A stretch of 64,000 nucleotides of DNA, from assembly GCA_029817715.1 (NCBI GenBank), contig JARUPY010000356.1, positions 2,203,001 to 2,267,000 of the forward strand, given 5' to 3'. The DNA is from Melastoma dodecandrum. Taxonomy: Eukaryota > Streptophyta > Magnoliopsida > Myrtales > Melastomataceae. The notes below the pieces were generated by a model. It worked only from the letters and a program-made list of their open reading frames with translations. It was not told where the DNA came from and did not search any database. Position numbers and translations under genes: made by a program. Position 1 is the first letter of the stretch. Each line of letters starts with the position of its first letter. Below, in pieces: positions 56,851 to 64,000 of the stretch.

Positions 56851-59800
56851 TCAACTTCCAGTTGTCCTCCGTTTCGGTTTGTTGTGGTATTGTCGATACG
56901 GGCCTTCAAATGACTCCAATTCCCTGCAGAGATCAATCTTCAAGTGGCAGTCTCCCGCCATGCAGGGCACGCTTTTCAGAGAGTTGCATGAATAAAACTC
57001 CACCCTCTTCAATCTTCTCAAGTTTGACAGGTCTGCGATTTCACCCACGAAATCATCACAATGCCAGACATTTAATTCCTCCAAGAGTTCCATCCTCTCA
57101 ACCCCGGAAAAGTCGATTAGTTCACATAACCACAGTTTTAAAGAGCAAAGCCTCCTCAACGATCCTAAATCTGACAACCTCATAGGATAACTCATATTTC
57201 CAATATTATCTCGTCCATACAGCGAAGTCCCACTCTGCATTGACTGCCAAAATCCCAAGAGTGTCAATCTACGCAAGGACGAAGGAAGCTGCGATGTGGA
57301 TGAAATGTTCATGTTCCAAGAACGCAGATAGAGATCTTCCAGCCTGGACATGGAACCCAAATTGGTAGAAATAATACCACCGACATCCAACTTTAATTTC
57401 TGCAACCCATATAGCTTCTCAATCCCCTCTACGTACTCATCGAGACCAATTAATGTCAGCGATCGGAGGCTGGCAAGTCCGGAAAGATGGCATCTTGCAA
57501 TGTTTGGCACCTCTGACATTGGAATGCTAACAGAAATGGGAAATCCATCAATTTCCAACACCTCAAGGCTCTTTAGATTGCCGATCGAGAAAGGTAGCTT
57601 CCTTATCTTAGTCCCAATCCCACGGAGTATTCTCAGGTCCCCTAACCTCCCAATAGACTCTGGCAACTCCGAAATTCCTTCACACCAGATCAAACTGAGC
57701 TCTTGTAGAGCTTTTGCAGATCCAAGCTCTTCTGGTAACCTTGTCAACTTCCAACACACTGCTATAGTCAGGCATTTAAGATTCCCTAATACACCGATAG
57801 AACTGTGGAGTTCTTCCAATTGCCAGCAACAGTAGAGATCAATTATCTCTAGCTTTGGGAAATGAGAGAGGTCGGCCAGTCTTGTAATCTCCGCCCCCGA
57901 GATATCGAGTACTCTCAAATTACCCATTCTCTATCAAAACAAAACAAAAAACGAGTACCATCCCATGATTAGTTAATGTTGATTTTCTGCTTCATGAGAG
58001 ATGAATACAAGGGATAAGAAATTAGTACCATGTCTTTCATTAAATCGTCCGTAATTCCCTTCCCCAAAATCTGGAGAATGACGAGGCTGTCCATCTGGAA
58101 GAAATAGGGATTAGGTCTGAGATACAACTTCACATCCCAACGTAGCCACAATAGATTTGTCCAGAAATTCCTAAACTTCCCACTTAATTCTGCTCCAACT
58201 GCTAGGTTGAGAAACCTGAGATTGGACATGCCCTTGAATTCCTTTCCGGTTAAAAGTTTGTAACTACCTCGCAGGTCGATGGCTAAAACTTGATCGGTGC
58301 CCTGGTAACATAACATAAAGGAAATGAGGAAGCCAAAGAGAGAGATCGAGTCCAATCCAATAAATCAGGAAAACATTATTAATTATTATTATCATCTCAC
58401 CTGCTTTTGGCGTATGACATTAAGGGCCAATTCAGGATCCCATAGTCTGCTGTGCTTGCTGGGTTTCTCTGAACAAACAATCTCCCTTCCCATCTCTCTA
58501 ATTAAGTCATGCATCAAATACTTGTCTCTTTGTATCCAAATATCGTCATCGTCGGCATTCAGTACCTTTATCAAAGATCTGTTCTGGAGGACATCCAATC
58601 CACTTTTAGAAAAAAAAACACAGGCTTCCCACATGTAACTCGCATACTTCCTTGGCATCATTTTATGGTCAAAACATGCAATGTCCAGAAAAATATGCTT
58701 CTCACTCTCCTCTAAGTCATCGTAGCTGATCCGCAGCTTATTCAAGACGTCTTTGTGAGGCACTCGCTCCAGCTTTTCTAATGTATGTTCCCATTTATTC
58801 TTTTCCTTTTGGAATAAGTGCCCTCCGATCACCTTCAAAGCTAAGGGAAGATTTCCGGACATACGAATAACCCGCTTCGATAAATCAACAAAGTCATTTG
58901 GAGGTGCCCCTCCATCAAATGCATGCGAACTGAAGAGTTGCAGAGCATGATCATCGCTCATTCCCTCCACTTCATAAGCAGTATCATTAGGTCTCGTAAG
59001 GCCCTCGCAAACGCTCTTATCCCTCGTCGTGACGATAATTATTGTTCCCGGTCCGAAGAAATTGAAATTTCCAACCAACTTTTCAAGCTGACTACTCTCA
59101 CTGACATCGTCAAAAATGATAAGGACCCTTCTGTTACGGAGCCTTCTTTGGATCTCATTCATTCCATCGCTCGAGTCACCAATTTCTCCATCCGATTTGT
59201 CGAAGATATCCCTCAATAGCTTCTTTTGCAACCTTTCAACACCCCCCACACCAGTGGACAAGGATTCTCGCACATCGGCAAGGAAGCAGCATCCATCGAA
59301 TCGGGAAGAGATTCTGTTGAAGATGACATTAGCCAACGTTGTCTTCCCTATACCCCCCATGCCGTGCACCATCACAACATGTCGTTCAACGTGAGAACTC
59401 AAATTCAACATGCCAATTACATTCTCCACGCGATCATCCATCCCTACGAGATGATCTGGCAAACTCCTATCTTTGATGTTCAGCTTGTTTAGAATATCCG
59501 CAACCACGGCACTAACAAACTCGCCCATCCTGCCAAAAATCAAATGGAGATCAAGTTGTTCAGAAAACTGTCGACTAACATCATGGAAAAGCTCAAAGGA
59601 AACACCAGCTATTGAAATATCCATAAATAATCATATAAGAAGAGAAAGATTAAAGATTATGAGTTATATACCCCATATCTCCTTTGTATTCCAGACCACG
59701 GATACCTCCAACCTTCTTCAGAGCTTCCTCCCACATTTTCACATCCTCTTCCTTGTATTTTTCTTTGTGCTTCTCGAGGGCATCCCGGTACCGATCGGTT

Positions 59801-60183
59801 TGCAGCTTCACGTCGCTGGGGCTTACATCGTAGAAGATGGGCAAGATGACTTTCCTAGAGGCTGGGTCCCTGCGGCAGTCCACCATCATGGCGAGTTCTC
59901 GGAGGCACCACGCGCTCGATGCGTAGCCTTTGGAGAAGACAACAACATAGATCCTAGAGTCCGGGACAGCTCGACGGAGCTCGTCCCCGATCTCTTCGCC
60001 GTTACGGACCTCCTCCGTGTCCCTGAACACGCGTATCCCCTTTTCCCTCATGGACACATAAAGGACGTCGGTGATGTTGTACCGGGTGTCAGGTCCCCTG
60101 AAGCTAACGAACACATCGTAAGCTGATCCGTCGGGGGTGTTCACAGTGCCGCGGCTAGTCCCTGCTTCCGATGTCCCCGCCAT
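56851..60183 (-). CDS. TNL4: intact TIR-NB-LRR immune receptor
   Basis: Four exons on the minus strand: 60183-59672, 59529-58401, 58301-58029, 57930-56851. Lengths of 512, 1129, 273 and 1080 keep phase and give 997 residues plus stop. The TIR is residues 22-165 with YDVFVSFRGPDTRY and catalytic Glu96 in CLREL. NB-ARC: P-loop GMGGIGKTT about 227, kinase-2 RVLIIFDDV about 305, GTIIIVTTRD, SGNLPLALKVIG, FLDIACFDH, and MHD at about 510. LRRs fill 548-997, for example LPESIGRLGDLRILRG. The frame also stays open through the first intron, so an unspliced start is possible, but the acceptor TTTTTGGCAG joins KGDMG to GEFVSAVVAD in the way TNLs usually read. Family role: cytoplasmic receptor whose TIR makes NAD-derived signals on activation. 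It is tail to tail with peptide gene C. Confidence 0.9.
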
Positions 60184-60210
60184 CCAAGGCAGCCGACAAA
60201 TGATCGAACT

Positions 60211-60216
60211 TTGACC
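60211..60216 (+). promoter_or_regulatory. W-box near the TNL4 start
   Basis: TTGACC, the WRKY-factor core, lies about 30 bases upstream of the TNL4 ATG. A six-base match is weak evidence on its own. Confidence 0.25.
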
Positions 60217-60429
60217 AAAAGGCAGGGGTGGATGGAAATAATTGAAGGGGAGGAGAAGTTGGAAATTACGAAGAAGTTTCGTTTGGGAAAACATGAAAAT
60301 GAAGTTTCGTCTGCCAAACCGACGACGACTTCATAAAAAAAGACTAAAAAGTCGTCTTTGGTCTTTACCTAAACGTTATCTCTATCTTCCTCGTCCCCAC
60401 CACAATCACGGGCGAGTGATCTTCGGCCC

Positions 60430-62313
60430 AATTACTTTTTCTTAAATGAAATTATCGTTATTATCTCTATAAACCCCTCCCTCCCACTTCACAAAATAAT
60501 GTTATATTTCACCAAAGAACTTTCGAAATTCGATAAATAACATTTATAATTCAATATTTTTTAATATGTAATTTTTTAAGTGAGTTTGATGTTAATATAT
60601 TATTTAACAAATTTCAAAAGTTTCTGGCATATTTTGGGCAAAAACACGACGATCCTCTGCTGCTCACAGGATAGTAATGAGGTTGACCTCTTTAGATTTC
60701 GAAGATACATTGAAACAACCTGAATTTTTCATAAGATTACTCAGAAATCCTTCAAGATGTTGACCAGTCAAACAGCGGAAACGACAACTAAGAACCTTTA
60801 CCGTGACGTCAGCTTCTGACTAGATCCGCATTTCTGCATCACCAAAAAAAAAAAATCCCCATTTGGGGTCAGCGATAAATGCTGAGTACGTTCCATCATG
60901 CAGACACAAAAACGGTGAGACGCTAACAAATCCAAGCGTGCATCTTTGAAAACCGTTTATACCCATACGATTCATAACCACAATACTATACGAATACGAA
61001 GGCTCAAGCATATATCCAGAGCAGCATATGTAGAAGTAATCAATCAGGTCAACCGAAAACATATATCCACAAGAGCGACTCCCTCGTTTCGTTACCACTC
61101 GTATATCAACATTTCGTACGGTCCCAGGACCACCACAGTGGGTCCTCCCCACTCCTCCGGGAGCGCTCGGAAAATCGGAGCAGGTAACCGCCGCGAGTGG
61201 CGTCACCTCCCCGCGCTCCTTCGACATCACAGTCGGGCATATTCCGCCGTACCAATAGAATCAAGTTCCTCACCAGAGAATACAAAGGAATTTAAATTCC
61301 ACCACACTCGAATTCTACCTCGGCCGGGATAAACAACCAGTCTCAGAGAATGTCGCATTTTTCATCCGGCCTAAACCAACAGACCCTTTGTTCGAAATCC
61401 TCTCCGGTGGTATACGAGACCCAACAACCTCCTAATAGAATTCCCGTCCCAATTCTGGCCAAGAGACTAGCCAACCATAAACAATCGTTCAATCTCATGG
61501 ACTCCCCTCAGTAGGCAACCGCAACCGAAATCAGGTTTAGTAGCCGAAGGGAGTGGAACGTTGCTTGCTCAACGGAGAAAGGCGGACGGCCGCAGACTTC
61601 GCGGCGCCACCCCAGTTCTCCAGGCTCAACTCCTCTCGCCATCTCACGAAGCCCTCTCGCCATCTCACGAAGCTGTCCAGGGCAAGGCGCAGAACAGTAA
61701 AATCCGGCTCCCGGGGGCGGAGCTCGGCTCTGTCCCGATCGTCTCAGGGCACATTCCCCTTTCGAATTTCCAATTAGCCCACATCCTTCCGATCTCAGAG
61801 ACTCCAGTGACGAGACATCGACGAACTCAGCCACGCGAAACCTATTTGGAAGCTACACCCGTGCGCCCCCACCTAACAGACTTACATTCGCAACAACGCA
61901 GGACGCCCCAGCTCCGAAAACATGGGAGAACAGAGGAGGGGGTGAGCGCACGCTCCACTGCGTCCAACAGCTCCGGGACAAGTTCCGCCAGCCGAACAGA
62001 AGCGAGGCCGGGCCGCGGCTACGCTCCAAGAGCGAAGCCAAGCTTGCCCGGCTTCGGATAGACAAGGACAGGGCATGATCCAGACCCACGCGGCCAAGGG
62101 ATCAGTCTCAGAGACAATCGGCTCGCATTTCAGGGCGACGCCGATGAACACCCGACCTACCCGCCTCCCCGTCGCCCTACCCGAGCGATTCACACACACA
62201 ACAGCACACACTAAGAAGGAGAAGAAGAAGCAACAGAAGACGAGGGGAGGGGATGGAACGTACTTTGCGTTCGCTCCCTTCGCGCCTGAGACCAGCTCCC
62301 CTGTTGGCCAAAA
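60430..62313. other. No confirmed gene; GC-rich stretch from about 61100
   Basis: 60430-60900 is AT-rich. 61100-62310 is GC-rich with several 75-166 codon frames on both strands, which is expected from composition alone. CCTCTCGCCATCTCACGAAGC occurs twice in tandem at about 61635-61676. It could be the 5' region of a gene interrupted by the copia LTR, but no domain is visible. Confidence 0.45.
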
Positions 62314-64000
62314 GATTACACTAAGAGGGGGGTGAATTAGTGTTAAGTCCAATTAAGGAATTCTTAAATGCTTTTTCACAACCCTCACAGCGGAAGTAAC
62401 TTACTGTAATTTACAGAACCTTCAAGCTTCAGTAATTAGGCTCTGTAATTACGGAACATGTGAAATTGACTTCGAAATGAGTCGTAGAACACAAAGGATT
62501 TTATAGTGGCTCGGTGAAATCACCTACGTCCACTTTCGGTCACTTTTCACTAATAACTCGTATAGAGATTACAGTGTAGAAGGTAAAACCTTCTGTGGTG
62601 TAAGAAAACAATTTCTTTGACCACGGGACGGTAAGACTAGCTTAACCAGTGCTGGAAACTCTCTTGTTGAGTTTAAGATGAGTCTAGGTCGAATCACAAG
62701 GAAATCAACTAGACTTGCGCGAGCACAGAACCTTGGCTGGAAGCTTCAGCGTTTTGTGACTCTATAGCGGACTGTTCTTCTGTGGATCACTGAACAGATT
62801 TGATGACGCTTTCTCAGTGTTTTGATGCTTGTGATGTGCTTCTCTTTTTGTATTTTTGGTTTAATCTACAAAACAAATAAAGATAACTATCTACAGGAGG
62901 TTGCGGTCCCTCACCACTTACGCCTGCTGCAGAAACCTTCTCTTAGTCCTGCTGTACGCCCACTCGGCGTTACGGACAACTTTCTTGGCTAAGTCCTTCA
63001 GATTCACAGCCAACGACGCATGCGAAGTGGCTTCACCAATGCACACCTGCTGCAAACACACCAACAACAAAACAACCAACTGCAGAAGGTTGGAGGTCCC
63101 TCACCACTGAACGCCTGCTATGGACTCCTTCTCTCCCACCAACTTTGTACGCCTACTTGCCACCAACGAACCCTTCCCCAGGCCCTGATGCACGCAGTCC
63201 GACGTCACGGACAAAGTTCCGGTCGAGTCCCTCAGATCCGTACGCAACGAAGTCACCGGAACGGCTTCACCCACGCTCAACCCGCTGTAGTTACCGCCTG
63301 CGAGAACTCTCGCCTGGAGAATCCGTCCTGCACACTTGCACACACGTTAAACACCACTAACATTGCCAAATGCCAAGACTTACCTCTGATCAAAATCCCT
63401 TTTTTTTTTAAATGTTTTTAGGTTTTTCTTTTATATAGAGGTTCCGTCCTCCTGTAAAGAAGGAAACTTATTTTACCAAAAACGTAAAATGACCAGATTC
63501 AACCCCAACGTGTAAAAATCATTTAGGGACAATATTGGATTGATTTCAGATCAATCGAATCATCTAATCACGAGATCTCATCTTACAGAAGGTTAGAGCC
63601 TAAATCGGTCGGCAACCTTCTATAGTTGGAAAGAAAGAATATTTTATTTCCAACTTGAGAAATATGATGATGGGGTCGTGCAAATATCTAGTTGGAACCT
63701 CCAGATTTAATTTTGTCTTATTTTGACAATTAAATCCCCAGATAATGCATTACAGAAGGTTCGGCCAGTAACAGCAACTTGACCTTCTATATAAGGAAAT
63801 AATCAACGATTTATTCCCAAAAATAATTGATTCGTTCCAGACAAGTAAAACATTGTATCTGGACGAAATATTAATCCAAATAATATTCCTAAGAATATTC
63901 TCTTTTTGAATTAATAATTTAATTAAGATAATCAATAATTAATTAACAAATAATTTATTATTGAAATATCTATTTATGAAAATATTCTCTAATCACGTCT
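62314..64000 (-). mobile_element. Copia LTR (third element), runs off the right edge
   Basis: Begins GATTACACTAAGAGGGGGGTGAATTAGTG, matching the 18184 LTR start (TGTTACACTAAGAGGGG) with its first bases mutated, and keeps the GCGGAAG motif near 62393. No primer-binding site lies on its left, so it is either the 3' LTR of a minus-strand element that continues beyond 64000 or a solo LTR. 62890-63080 and 63082-63340 are imperfect duplicates (CCCTCACCACT, ACGCCTGCT). Short AGAAGGTT motifs recur, as in the other LTR. Confidence 0.75.

Noticed and set aside
58392..59624. A TNL4 NB exon starting upstream at the in-frame ATG 59624
   Set aside because: That stretch has intron character: a good acceptor at 59530-59533 joins in phase to the TIR exon, and in TNL3 the equivalent stretch carries an 11-base indel with no effect on the downstream frame.
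59473..60126. 217-codon plus-strand frame opposite the TNL4 TIR exon (and similar frames opposite TNL3)
   Set aside because: Mirror frames of conserved TIR and NB coding; the same antisense frames recur wherever the TNL exon occurs and show no domain.
61561..62352. 166- and 156-codon frames on opposite strands in GC-rich DNA
   Set aside because: Overlapping open frames on both strands are expected from base composition; no motif or splice structure supports either.

Overview
The window is nuclear DNA of a dicotyledonous plant. It carries TIR-type NLR resistance genes with plant introns, Ty1/copia and Ty3/gypsy retrotransposons, tRNA-derived SINEs and an endogenous plant pararetrovirus. TIR-NB-LRR (TNL) genes argue against a grass. 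The TNL type is reminiscent of Myrtales, but that is only an impression. Most of the window is a decayed resistance-gene cluster loaded with repeats. Only two genes look intact: a TNL (TNL4, 56851-60183, minus) and a STIG1-like secreted protein (32055-32531, plus).

Layout. 1-4343: minus-strand copia element, gag-pol plus a 2.66 kb LTR with four ~389 bp tandem repeats. It has split a CNL gene whose LRR 3' end is at 4344-5779. 6240-6560: scrap of copia integrase. 7250-14950: endogenous caulimovirid-like block, mainly minus strand, with a 2.5 kb segment in the opposite strand. 15000-20330: second minus-strand copia element, with one LTR (18184-20058) bounded by a primer-binding site on one side and a polypurine tract on the other. 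20624-22615: TNL1 (pseudogene). 24300-24641: cysteine-rich peptide gene A. 27129-29480: TNL2 (pseudogene). 30540-30770: TNL scrap. 32055-32531: STIG1-like gene. 32919-43660: a CNX5/MOCS3-like gene cut in two by an 8.5 kb gypsy element (33501-41979). 46707-50020: TNL3 (plus, one frameshift). 50550-50857: cysteine-rich peptide gene B. 53150-55625: ends of a gutted TNL enclosing a malic-enzyme exon. 56198-56475: cysteine-rich peptide gene C. 56851-60183: TNL4. 62314-64000: LTR of a third copia element.

The main pattern is a repeated two-gene cassette. A TNL and a small secreted cysteine-rich peptide gene lie tail to tail, sharing conserved 3' flanks. The cassette occurs three times (A: 24.3-29.5 kb, B: 46.7-50.9 kb inverted, C: 56.2-60.2 kb). 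Each peptide gene is broken by a different mutation, while the TNLs range from shredded (TNL1, TNL2) through nearly intact (TNL3) to intact (TNL4). TNL3 and TNL4 are near-identical convergent genes about 6.8 kb apart, so they also form a long inverted repeat.

All calls come from reading the sequence. Family names rest on visible motifs and remembered family features. No database search, alignment program or expression evidence was available.
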